From contig NZ_AFCF02000001.1 in the NCBI RefSeq assembly GCF_000203975.2, positions 372,001 through 436,000 on the forward strand: a DNA stretch of 64,000 nucleotides. Direction: 5' to 3'. The notes under the pieces are model-generated. The model was not told the origin of the DNA. It saw nothing but the letters and a program-made list of their open reading frames with translations, and did no database searches. A program made the position numbers and the translations under genes. Shown here one piece after another: positions 9,812 through 16,892 of the stretch. This DNA comes from Leisingera sp. ANG1 (GTDB taxonomy: Bacteria; Pseudomonadota; Alphaproteobacteria; Rhodobacterales; Rhodobacteraceae). Numbering within the stretch: the stretch's first letter is position 1; each line of letters opens with the position of its first letter.

Positions 9812-10144
9812 TCAGGTCGGGAACTCGCCGATCTTGGCAAAATAAGCATCCAATATTGGCCGTGCACCGCGCTTGCTGAGGAACGCGAAGCCAATTCTCG
9901 TGTCCTTCCGCCAGCGGGTTCGAACCTCAAACTCTGCGATGTCTTCGATGGAGACAGATTTCAGCTCTGCCAGGGTAAAATTGTTTTGCCCCTCTGGCAG
10001 GCGGACGGCAAACCCACTGTAGCTGATGTTGTAAACAATGGCTTCCCGCACAGATCCGGACAAATTGACAGTGCAGGGCAAATTCAGACGAAGCCGGGGT
10101 TCTGTTGGTTTCGCTGTCCGGAAAATGGAGTTGGTCTGTACCAT
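9812..10144 (-). CDS. Stand-alone PilZ-domain protein (candidate c-di-GMP receptor)
   Basis: The 110 residues form almost nothing but a PilZ domain (PF07238). The N-terminal RLRLNLPC element supplies the RxxxR-like arginines (the motif reads R-L-R-L-N rather than a perfect RxxxR, though P-R-L-R-L keeps two arginines), and NISYSGFAV matches the D/N-x-S-x-x-G motif. PilZ proteins bind c-di-GMP and control motility, attachment or polysaccharide synthesis. There is no partner domain and no neighbouring flagellar or cellulose genes, so the output is unknown. The slightly altered arginine motif leaves some doubt about nucleotide binding. Confidence 0.82.
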   Translation of the reverse strand: MVQTNSIFRTAKPTEPRLRLNLPCTVNLSGSVREAIVYNISYSGFAVRLPEGQNNFTLAELKSVSIEDIAEFEVRTRWRKDTRIGFAFLSKRGARPILDAYFAKIGEFPT

Positions 10145-10246
10145 TCTGCCTCTATCGTCGCATTAAGAAGTATAGGCAGAGTAGCTAGCGGCGGACTCTT
10201 TAAATAGCTTTAAGAGCTTACAATGCTTTGAATTTTAAGGTGTATA

Positions 10247-10323
<77 letters not shown>

Positions 10324-10431
10324 GTTGTTATGCCGGGGTATACCCGCGGTTGGTTGCCTCTGCAACGGGAAAAACTGCCTGTTTCCAATTTCCTGAGGCG
10401 GTCAGGAAATTGCGGCTGCGGCCGGATGCCC

Positions 10432-10465
10432 AGAAAAGAAAAAGCCTGCACCATTGGGCAGGCTT
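10432..10465 (-). terminator. Terminator of the YcbK-type peptidase gene
   Basis: Stem AAGCCTGC (10442-10449) / GCAGGCTT (10458-10465) with an 8-base loop; read on the minus strand it is followed by TTTTTCTTTTC. It lies just after the stop of the 10490-11065 gene. Confidence 0.88.
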
Positions 10466-10489
10466 GCATTCTTGCAATGGAGGGCAGGG

Positions 10490-11065
10490 TTAGCCGCGCC
10501 AGGAGCGGACAACACCGCAATCCATATGTACAAAATTCGAACGGTGGTATTTACCAACACCGCCGGCGTGGCACGCTTCAGCCGCTTGCGCCATTTGCGA
10601 GACCGAGCGGGACGCCAGGCGAAGGTCGGCAGCCTGGCCGCGCATGTGCAGCGAGTTTTTTGCAACCCCGCGCGAGCGGCTGCGCAGCATGGCGTTGGTC
10701 TTGGGGCTGCGGTAGCCGGACAGCAGCATGTAGGGCTCATTCACATCCAGAAGATTGTGGGACGCCGCCATGATGTCGATGGTGCGCAGATCCATATTCT
10801 TGACTTCATCGGTGCGCCAATCCCGCATGAAGTGGTTGATTTCCTTAACAGCGTCTTTGATGTAGTCGCCGTCGATCCAGTATACCATATCCAGGCGTTC
10901 GCCGGTGCGGCCTGAATACATGCGGATGCGCCGGATGTCTCCGCCGCCGCGAAGGAAACCTGCTGCATTGGAGAATGTTGGGGCTGCTGCCACTGCGGTT
11001 GCAGCAAATACACCCAAGAGAGAACGCCGGGAAATCCCCGTGCCCGTGGTTTTTGCCATTGTCAC
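10490..11065 (-). CDS. Tat-exported YcbK-family (DUF882/peptidase M15-like) protein
   Basis: This 191-residue protein starts with a twin-arginine signal (GISRRSLLGVFAATAVAAA) and carries the DUF882/YcbK domain. The metal-site pattern of M15 D,D/L,D-peptidases is seen in SGYRSPKTN, SLHMRGQAADLRL (H and D) and FVHMDCG. These enzymes trim periplasmic peptidoglycan peptides; in E. coli ycbK (mepK) lies next to ycbB (ldtD) and cleaves L,D-crosslinks. Here it is divergent from an L,D-transpeptidase, so the pair probably builds and cleaves 3-3 crosslinks. A start six bases later (MAK) is equally possible. Confidence 0.9.
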   Translation of the reverse strand: MTMAKTTGTGISRRSLLGVFAATAVAAAPTFSNAAGFLRGGGDIRRIRMYSGRTGERLDMVYWIDGDYIKDAVKEINHFMRDWRTDEVKNMDLRTIDIMAASHNLLDVNEPYMLLSGYRSPKTNAMLRSRSRGVAKNSLHMRGQAADLRLASRSVSQMAQAAEACHAGGVGKYHRSNFVHMDCGVVRSWRG

Positions 11066-11407
11066 TGCGCCGTCCCGTACGCTTTTAGTCCTGCCTAGTC
11101 GCCCGATGTTACGGGCTCGCTAACAATTGAAGTTAACGTGCGGCATGTATGGCACACAGAGAATCCTGATCCAACATTTCTTTGCCGCGCTGTAACGGAT
11201 ATCCCGGTTTTCGGCGATTTCTTGCGCATAAGGGGAGGCGCATGGAACTTTTCCCCGCGACTGTTGCAGCCGGGTTTCATAGACGCGGCTTTGCTGCATC
11301 AAAGCTGACTTTTCGCAATTGTGAATGGACAACAGCGGCTGGCATTTACCAGAATTTCAGGTAGGCACTGCCAGAATTGACAAAAATCGGCGCAAGGACC
11401 GGAAATT
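11066..11407. other. Intergenic region between divergent cell-wall genes
   Basis: 342 bases with no convincing gene. Two short minus-strand open frames (to 11280 and 11332) lack a ribosome site and family resemblance. The region must hold the two divergent promoters. A GTTAAC palindrome lies near 11131, and TTGACA at 11377 is too close to the transpeptidase ATG to be an ordinary -35. Confidence 0.5.
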
Positions 11408-13036
11408 ATGACGCGTGCTTTTGCAGGAAACTTCTTGCCGGGATTCAAGGCCGGGCTGTTCGCCTTGGCACTGGGCGGACTGGCAGCCGGGGCGGTTTCC
11501 GGTTCGGCACAGGCTGAGGTTTCGGCGGCTTTCCGCCAGGCGGTCGCTGAAGCCGCCTATGGCAGCGAGGCTGTTGCGCAGTTCTATCGCGAAAACGGTT
11601 ACCAGGCGATTTGGACCGGTCAGGATGAGGCCTCGCGCCAGCGCCGCAATGCATTGCTTGCGGCCCTGAACGAGACCCAGGCCCATGGGCTGCCGGACCG
11701 TTCAGCCGAAGTTGCTGCACTGATGCAGCAAATGCGCGACGTGCAGACGACCCGCGACATCGGCAATGTCGAGGCGGCGCTGAGCCAGGCACTGGTGGAC
11801 TACGCCACTGACCTGCAGACCGGCCTGCTGGTTCCGTCGCGGATTGATGACGGCATGGTGCGTAAAAAGCATACGGTCGACGGGGCAAGCTTCCTGGCTG
11901 GAATCCGTGATACCCAGCCCTATGCCTATATGCGCAGCCTGGTTCCGGCATCGCCGCAGTACCGCGGTTTGATGCGGGAAAAGCTGCGGCTGGAGCAGAT
12001 CATGGCAGCTGGCGGCTGGGGTCCGGCCGTGAATGCCAAGAAACTGGAGACGGGTGATCAGGGCCCGGCCGTTATTGCGCTGCGCAACCGGCTGATGCTG
12101 ATGGGCTACCTGCCGCGCAGCGCCACCCGAACCTATGACGCGGCACTTGAGAAGGCGGTGCAGAGCTTCCAATCCGATCACGGCCTGGAAACTGATGGCG
12201 TGGCTGGTCCCGGCACAATTGATGAGATCAACAAGCCGGTGAGCGCGCGTCTGAAGTCCATCATCATCGCGATGGAGCGGGAGCGCTGGCTGACCCCGGA
12301 TCGCGGTGAGCGGCATATTCTGGTCAACCAGACCGATTTCACCGCCAAGATCGTCGACAACGGCGACGTGACCTTTGAGACCCGTTCGGTTATCGGCAAG
12401 AACACCCACGACCGCCGCAGCCCGGAATTCTCGGACGAGATGGAGCATATGGTGATCAATCCGAGCTGGTATGTGCCGCGCTCGATCATCACCAAGGAAT
12501 ATCTGCCCAAGCTGCAGAGCAATCCCAATGCTGTCGGCCATATCCAGATCACTGACCGGCGCGGCCGGGTGGTGAACCGCGGTTCCGCTGATTTTTCGCA
12601 GTACACGGCACGCAACTTCCCGTTCTCCATGCGCCAGCCGCCCAGCAGCCGCAATGCGCTGGGGCTGGTCAAGTTCATGTTCCCGAACAAGTACAACATC
12701 TACCTGCATGACACCCCGCAGAAGAGCCTGTTTGCCCGCGAAGTGCGCGCCTTCTCGCATGGCTGCATCCGCTTGGCCCAGCCGTTCGAGTTTGCCTACG
12801 CGCTGCTGGCTAAGCAGACCGAAAACCCCAAGGAGTTCTTCCACCGCATTTTGAATTCGGGCAGGGAAACCAAGGTTGAACTGGAGCAGAAAGTGCCGGT
12901 GCATATCATTTACCGCACCGCTGTTGTGTCCGGTAAAGGCCGCGCAGAATTCCGCCGCGATGTCTACGGCCGCGACGCCAAGGTCTGGGCCGCTCTGGAA
13001 CGGGCAGGGGTGGTGCTGCCCAGCGTTCAGGGGTAA
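11408..13036 (+). CDS. L,D-transpeptidase (YcbB/LdtD type)
   Basis: A 542-residue periplasmic enzyme that forms 3-3 peptidoglycan crosslinks. It has an N-terminal signal (FKAGLFALALGGLAAGAVSGSAQA), a YcbB scaffold region, a peptidoglycan-binding repeat (GDQGPAVIALRNRLMLMGYL...YDAALEKAVQSFQSDHGLETDGVAGPGT, about residues 217-272) and a C-terminal YkuD catalytic domain with SHGCIRL; the nucleophile is C453. The length and order match E. coli YcbB. It is divergent from the YcbK-type gene and lies 39 bases before the lpxD ATG chosen here, possibly in one transcript. Confidence 0.95.
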   Translation: MTRAFAGNFLPGFKAGLFALALGGLAAGAVSGSAQAEVSAAFRQAVAEAAYGSEAVAQFYRENGYQAIWTGQDEASRQRRNALLAALNETQAHGLPDRSAEVAALMQQMRDVQTTRDIGNVEAALSQALVDYATDLQTGLLVPSRIDDGMVRKKHTVDGASFLAGIRDTQPYAYMRSLVPASPQYRGLMREKLRLEQIMAAGGWGPAVNAKKLETGDQGPAVIALRNRLMLMGYLPRSATRTYDAALEKAVQSFQSDHGLETDGVAGPGTIDEINKPVSARLKSIIIAMERERWLTPDRGERHILVNQTDFTAKIVDNGDVTFETRSVIGKNTHDRRSPEFSDEMEHMVINPSWYVPRSIITKEYLPKLQSNPNAVGHIQITDRRGRVVNRGSADFSQYTARNFPFSMRQPPSSRNALGLVKFMFPNKYNIYLHDTPQKSLFAREVRAFSHGCIRLAQPFEFAYALLAKQTENPKEFFHRILNSGRETKVELEQKVPVHIIYRTAVVSGKGRAEFRRDVYGRDAKVWAALERAGVVLPSVQG

Positions 13037-13075
13037 ATGTCAGGCCCATACAGGATTATTCTGAAAGGGCCTGCC

Positions 13076-14149
13076 ATGTTCACAATCCGCCAGATCGCCG
13101 AGTCCTTGGGCGCCGAGGCCCAGGGTGAGCTGGATCTGCAAGTTGCAGGTGCTGCTGAACCGCAGGATGCCGGGGCTGATCAGCTCGCCATGGCGATGGC
13201 GCCGAAATATGCCGACGGACTGAAGGCAGGCAAGGCACTTGCTGCGATTTTGTGGGAAGGGGCTGACTGGCAATCCTTTGGCCTTAAGGCTGCAATCTTT
13301 GCTCCGCGCCCGCGGATGACCATGTCCGGCGTCACCGCAATGCTGGACCGCGGCCAGGGGTTTGCTGAAGGCATCCACCCGTCTGCCGTCATAGATCCTT
13401 CCGCAGAACTGGGAGAAGGCGTTTCGGTTGGTCCGCTGACCGTGGTTGCGGCCGGTGCCAGGATCGGTGCCCGCTCGGTGATTGGCCCGCATTGCTATGT
13501 CGGCTCTGACGCTGTGATCGGCGAAGACGCTCACCTGCGCGAGATGGTCTCGATCGGGGCCCGGGCCACCATTGGCGACCGGTTCCGCGCTCAGCCTGGT
13601 GCACGGGTTGGCGGCGATGGTTTCTCCTATGTAACCCCTGAGGTGTCCGGGGCTGAGAACGTGCGCAAGACCATGGGCGATCAGGGAGAGGCCAAGGCGC
13701 AATCCTGGATTCGCATCCACTCTCTGGGCGCTGTTACGATCGGTGACGATGTCGAGATCGGCTCTAACTGCACCATCGACAATGGCACCATCCGTGACAC
13801 AGTGATCGGCGATGGCACCAAGCTCGATAACCTCGTGCATGTCGGCCACAACACCCGCGTCGGCAACGACTGCCTGCTCTGCGGGCAGACAGGTGTGTCC
13901 GGATCAGTCGATATCGGCAACAACGTTGTGCTGGGCGGCCAGTGCGGCGTGGTCGACAATATCTTCATCGGTGACGGGGTGATTGCCGGCGGCGGCACCA
14001 AGATCCTGTCCAACGTGCCTGCCGGCCGCGTGATCATGGGCTACCCTGGTGTGAAAATGGAAACCCACACCGAGATGTATAAAGCACAGCGCCGCCTGCC
14101 GCGTTTGATGCGTGACATCGAATTGTTAAAAAAGGCTGTTTTCAAGTAA
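13076..14149 (+). CDS. lpxD: LpxD, UDP-3-O-acylglucosamine N-acyltransferase
   Basis: LpxD adds the second hydroxyacyl chain to UDP-3-O-acyl-glucosamine in lipid A synthesis, taking it from an acyl carrier protein. The 357-residue protein begins MFTIRQIAESLGAEA with the N-terminal uridine-binding domain, then a long left-handed beta-helix of hexapeptide repeats, with the catalytic His of HVGHN near residue 258, and a C-terminal helix ending LPRLMRDIELLKKAVFK. An upstream ATG at 13037 is in frame, but 13076 has a GAAAGGG ribosome site and matches the family N-terminus. The rest of the classical lpx cluster (fabZ, lpxA, lpxB) is not here; an acyl carrier protein follows instead. Confidence 0.95.
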   Translation: MFTIRQIAESLGAEAQGELDLQVAGAAEPQDAGADQLAMAMAPKYADGLKAGKALAAILWEGADWQSFGLKAAIFAPRPRMTMSGVTAMLDRGQGFAEGIHPSAVIDPSAELGEGVSVGPLTVVAAGARIGARSVIGPHCYVGSDAVIGEDAHLREMVSIGARATIGDRFRAQPGARVGGDGFSYVTPEVSGAENVRKTMGDQGEAKAQSWIRIHSLGAVTIGDDVEIGSNCTIDNGTIRDTVIGDGTKLDNLVHVGHNTRVGNDCLLCGQTGVSGSVDIGNNVVLGGQCGVVDNIFIGDGVIAGGGTKILSNVPAGRVIMGYPGVKMETHTEMYKAQRRLPRLMRDIELLKKAVFK

Positions 14150-14197
14150 CCGCCGAATACCTACATCAGCCTCAGGCAGAAAATCGGGGATCCATAC

Positions 14198-14455
14198 ATG
14201 AGCACGCAGGACAAGGTCATTGCAATCATTGCAGAACAAGCGGTTCTGGAGCCTTCAGACGTGACCTTGGATAGCACGCTGGAGGATCTTGGCATCGACA
14301 GCCTGGGACTGGTCGAAAGCATATTTGCGATCGAGGAAGAGTTCGACATTTCGATTCCTTTTAATGCCAATGAGCCGGAAAAGAGTGATTTTGACATTTC
14401 CAATGTCGCGGCAATCGTCGCCGGGATCGACAAGCTGATCCTGGAAAAAGCGTAA
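14198..14455 (+). CDS. Specialised acyl carrier protein
   Basis: An 85-residue acyl carrier protein with the 4'-phosphopantetheine site LGIDSLGLVES at Ser35 and an acidic second helix. It differs from housekeeping AcpP (normally DSLDTVELVM) and stands between lpxD and its own ketoacyl synthase, so it probably carries a particular hydroxy- or long acyl chain for lipid A or another envelope lipid. It is reminiscent in position, though not in close sequence, of AcpXL systems. It starts 48 bases after lpxD and ends 6 bases before the synthase. Confidence 0.9.
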   Translation: MSTQDKVIAIIAEQAVLEPSDVTLDSTLEDLGIDSLGLVESIFAIEEEFDISIPFNANEPEKSDFDISNVAAIVAGIDKLILEKA

Positions 14456-14461
14456 AGCTCC

Positions 14462-15670
14462 ATGAAACGCGTTGTCATCACCGGGGCGGGAACCATCAAC
14501 GCCCTGGGTCATTCGGTGCCCGAAACTCTGGCCGCTATGCGCACGGGCCAGTGCGGGATTGGCGAACTGGATTTCCGCGATGTGGAGCGGCTGGCGATCA
14601 AGATCGGCGGCCAAGTCCGCGGCTTTGAGGCTGAGGGCCGCTTCAACCGTCAGCAGATGAGCCTGTATGACCGTTTCACCCAATTCACCCTGACCGCCGC
14701 CAAGGAAGCGATTGAGCAGTCGGGCCTGGAATTCCACGGCGAACTGTCGGCCAAGGCTGGCGTCGTCCTGGGCAATTCCGGCGGCGGAATGCAGACGCTG
14801 GATGAGAATTACCGCAGCGTCTACGAGGACGGCAAAAACCGGGTGCATCCGTTTGTGGTGCCCAAACTGATGAACAATGCCGCAGCCGGCCATGTGTCGA
14901 TGCAGTTCAACCTCAAAGGCCCAAGCTTTACCGTCTCCACAGCCTGCGCGTCGTCAAATCACGCGATGGCACAGGCGTTCCAGATGGTACGCTCCGGGAT
15001 GAGCCCGGTAATGGTCACCGGCGGCTCCGAATCCATGCTGTGCTTTGGCGGGGTCAAGGCCTGGGAAGGGCTGCGGGTTATGTCCAAGGACGCCTGCCGC
15101 CCGTTCAGTGCCAACCGCAACGGCATGGTTCAGGGGGAAGGCGCAGGTATCTTCGTGTTCGAAGAGTATGAGCACGCCAAGGCCCGCGGAGCAGAAATTC
15201 TCTGCGAAGTGATTGGCTTTGCCATGTCCTCTGATGCAGCGGACATTGTGATGCCCAGCAAGCAGGGCGCGGCGCGGGCCATTGCCGGCGCGCTACAGGA
15301 TGCGCGCCTAGATGCCTCCGAGGTCGGTTACATCAATGCCCATGGCACTGGCACTGCAGCCAATGACAAGACCGAATGCGCCGCTGTGGCGGATGTGTTC
15401 GGCCCGCATGCTGATAGTCTGATGATTTCTTCCACCAAATCCATGCACGGTCACCTGATCGGCGGCACCGGTGCGGTGGAGCTACTGGCATGTATCATGG
15501 CGTTGCGCGACGGGGTGATTGCGCCGACCATCGGATATGAGGAACCGGACCCGGAATGCGCGCTGGATGTGGTCCCGAATGAGGCGCGCGAAGCCAGGGT
15601 CGATGTTGCCCTGTCAAACGCCTTCGCTTTTGGCGGGTTGAATGCGGTGCTTGCTCTGCGCAGGGTCTGA
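14462..15670 (+). CDS. Beta-ketoacyl-ACP synthase, FabF-like
   Basis: This 402-residue condensing enzyme has the Cys-His-His triad: C162 in STACASSNH, H294 in NAHGTGTAANDK and H331 in STKSMHGHLIGG, with the KAS II lysine of STKSMHG. It elongates acyl-ACP by two carbons using malonyl-ACP. The adjacent unusual acyl carrier protein and lpxD suggest it is a dedicated synthase for an envelope lipid chain rather than the housekeeping FabF. It is the last gene before a bidirectional terminator. Confidence 0.92.
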   Translation: MKRVVITGAGTINALGHSVPETLAAMRTGQCGIGELDFRDVERLAIKIGGQVRGFEAEGRFNRQQMSLYDRFTQFTLTAAKEAIEQSGLEFHGELSAKAGVVLGNSGGGMQTLDENYRSVYEDGKNRVHPFVVPKLMNNAAAGHVSMQFNLKGPSFTVSTACASSNHAMAQAFQMVRSGMSPVMVTGGSESMLCFGGVKAWEGLRVMSKDACRPFSANRNGMVQGEGAGIFVFEEYEHAKARGAEILCEVIGFAMSSDAADIVMPSKQGAARAIAGALQDARLDASEVGYINAHGTGTAANDKTECAAVADVFGPHADSLMISSTKSMHGHLIGGTGAVELLACIMALRDGVIAPTIGYEEPDPECALDVVPNEAREARVDVALSNAFAFGGLNAVLALRRV

Positions 15671-15682
15671 CCGCACTTAAAG

Positions 15683-15718
15683 AAAAAACGCCGCGGCCCT
15701 TGGGGCGCGCGGCGTTTT
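15683..15718. terminator. Bidirectional terminator between the ketoacyl synthase and IalB genes
   Basis: Stem CGCCGCG (15689-15695) / CGCGGCG (15708-15714), with AAAAAA on the left (15683-15688) and TTTT on the right (15715-15718), placed between convergent genes. Confidence 0.88.
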
Positions 15719-15738
15719 CTTTCAGCTGATTGCAGAGC

Positions 15739-16395
15739 TTACTGCTTGACGACATCCACGACGTCATAGCCCGCGGTAAAGCCGCTCAGCGACAGCTTCA
15801 TCGAAACAACCTGATCCGGTGCCGGCGCCGGACGCAGCGACAGCACGGCTTCCTTGCCCTTCTTGAAGGCGTCGATGTCGCCCTGGGTCAGGCCGATCTG
15901 CGCAACGCAGCCCAGCTGATTGCAGAAGGAATAGTTGTAGCGCTTGGCTGGCGCGCCATCGATGGAGATGGTCAGCGCGGCAGGAAGCAGGGTTTCCAGC
16001 GGCACGATCACGGTCGCGCCTGCAACGGCCTGGCCGCCTTGCTGGTCGATACGGAACATCGATACTTCTGCCATCGGGTTGCCTTGCGGGCCGTTCAGAA
16101 CCTGCAGCAGCGAGCAAGGGTCGTTTTCGGCCTCGGTCCTGATGCAGGCCAGATCCCAGTCGCCATGCTTTTCTTTGGAGTAGCGTTCACCCAGCTTGGG
16201 GCCGTCATTGACCGGTTCCCCCAGGTCCAGCAGCTGGTCTGCGGTCGATTCCGCCTGGTCTGCCTGCTCTGTGGTTTCCGCCCCGGCGGCCTGTTCGGTG
16301 GTGCCGGTTTCTTCGGCGGCGGTTTCCTGCGCCGCCAGCGGCGCGGTCATCGCCAGCACCGCGGCAAGCGTGATCGGGGTCAGGGACTTCAACAT
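15739..16395 (-). CDS. IalB-family periplasmic protein
   Basis: The 218-residue protein starts with a Sec signal peptide (MLKSLTPITLAAVLAMTAPLAAQ), followed by a linker of about 35 residues rich in E, T, Q and A, then an invasion-associated locus B domain (PF06776). Signatures are the HGDWDLACIRT start, paired cysteines (ACI...DPCSLLQ and SFCNQLGCVAQIGL) and the FKKGKEAVLSLRPA strand. The family is widespread in alphaproteobacteria; despite its Bartonella name, its role in free-living marine bacteria is unknown. Confidence 0.88.
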   Translation of the reverse strand: MLKSLTPITLAAVLAMTAPLAAQETAAEETGTTEQAAGAETTEQADQAESTADQLLDLGEPVNDGPKLGERYSKEKHGDWDLACIRTEAENDPCSLLQVLNGPQGNPMAEVSMFRIDQQGGQAVAGATVIVPLETLLPAALTISIDGAPAKRYNYSFCNQLGCVAQIGLTQGDIDAFKKGKEAVLSLRPAPAPDQVVSMKLSLSGFTAGYDVVDVVKQ

Positions 16396-16519
16396 GAATG
16401 CCTCATTTTTCTAAAGACGCTGCCAACGCGTTTAGCACGCTGTCCCGGCAGTGTCAGGCCAATAACAAAGGAATAGCGGGGAAATCCGCGCACAGCGCTT
16501 CAGTCTTGGAAGATGCTGA

Positions 16520-16598
16520 TAAAATACAAAAAAGGGAACCCGATGGTTCCCTTTTTCGTATTTGTTTCTCCCCGTCGGACTGGCCGACTTAGTTATTG
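16520..16598 (-). ncRNA. Candidate small RNA (about 75-80 nt)
   Basis: Read on the minus strand, a -35-like TTGACC and -10-like TAACGT separated by 17 bases precede a short stretch containing a small hairpin GTCGG-ccagt-CCGAC, an unpaired GGGGAGAAAC and a final hairpin GGGAACC-atcg-GGTTCCC followed by TTTTTTG. This is the layout of a Hfq-type sRNA ending in a rho-independent terminator. No open reading frame or known RNA family was recognised. The call rests on structure alone. Confidence 0.4.
16522..16563. terminator. Strong bidirectional hairpin terminator
   Basis: Stem AAAAAGGGAACC (16529-16540) / GGTTCCCTTTTT (16545-16556) with loop CGAT, extended by AAATAC/GTATTT outside. It has T runs on both strands. 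No annotated gene ends here, so it most likely ends a small transcript. Confidence 0.8.
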
Positions 16599-16604
16599 CG
16601 TAGG

Positions 16605-16633
16605 ACGTTACGAAAGGGTTGGCCATCGGTCAA
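16605..16633 (-). promoter_or_regulatory. Putative promoter of the candidate sRNA
   Basis: On the minus strand TTGACC (16633-16628) and TAACGT (16610-16605) are separated by 17 bases. The -35 matches five of six consensus bases and the -10 about three of six, so it is suggestive only. Confidence 0.35.
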
Positions 16634-16660
16634 CATGCAAGTTCAAAAAAAATAAGGACG

Positions 16661-16686
16661 GCCTGCAATTCATGAAAATTGCAGGC
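16661..16686 (-). terminator. Perfect 10-bp hairpin, terminator-like on the minus strand
   Basis: GCCTGCAATT (16661-16670) pairs with AATTGCAGGC (16677-16686) around a 6-base loop. On the minus strand a run of eight Ts (TTATTTTTTTT) begins nine bases later. No gene on that strand ends here. Confidence 0.5.
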
Positions 16687-16746
16687 TGCGGGATGAGTTT
16701 ATGGCTGAGGATGCCCGTTTTACAGGCAGTATTTGCCCAAAAAGAA

Positions 16747-16767
16747 GGCCGTGCGCGAGGCACGGCC
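16747..16767 (-). terminator. Hairpin, terminator-like on the minus strand
   Basis: GGCCGTGC and GCACGGCC pair closely around a short loop; read on the minus strand the stem is followed by TTCTTTTT. It would end a transcript coming from the herA-like gene's promoter side. Confidence 0.5.
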
Positions 16768-16859
16768 CAGTCTGACAGGGAGGAATGTCCGCCACGGCAA
16801 CCGCATTGTGCTGGGGCGGGCAAGATTGACTATCGCATTCAAAAGTTAACTTTGTATTG

Positions 16860-16868
16860 TTATCCACA
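16860..16868 (+). promoter_or_regulatory. Consensus DnaA-box 9-mer upstream of the herA-like gene
   Basis: The sequence TTATCCACA matches the consensus DnaA box exactly and lies 25 bases before the start of the HerA/YjgR ATPase gene. It is a single site without the clustered boxes or AT-rich element of an origin, so regulation by DnaA or chance is more likely than replication initiation. Confidence 0.35.
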
Positions 16869-16892
16869 GGAAAAAGAACGGGCAGGGCAGAG

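Larger units (their letters stand above)
16396..16892. other. Hairpin-rich gap between divergent ialB-like and herA-like genes
   Basis: About 500 bases without a convincing protein gene. It contains three strong inverted repeats (16522-16563, 16661-16686 and 16747-16767), a plausible minus-strand promoter and a perfect DnaA-box-like 9-mer. All three hairpins are followed by T runs when read on the minus strand, unexpected upstream of two divergent genes, which suggests small transcripts. Confidence 0.6.

Noticed and set aside
11377-11382. TTGACA as -35 of the L,D-transpeptidase promoter
   Set aside because: It is only about 30 bases before the start codon, leaving no room for a -10 element and a leader.
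16860-16868. Replication origin at the DnaA-like box
   Set aside because: Only one box, no cluster of boxes, no AT-rich unwinding element, and no dnaA, parAB or hemE neighbours.
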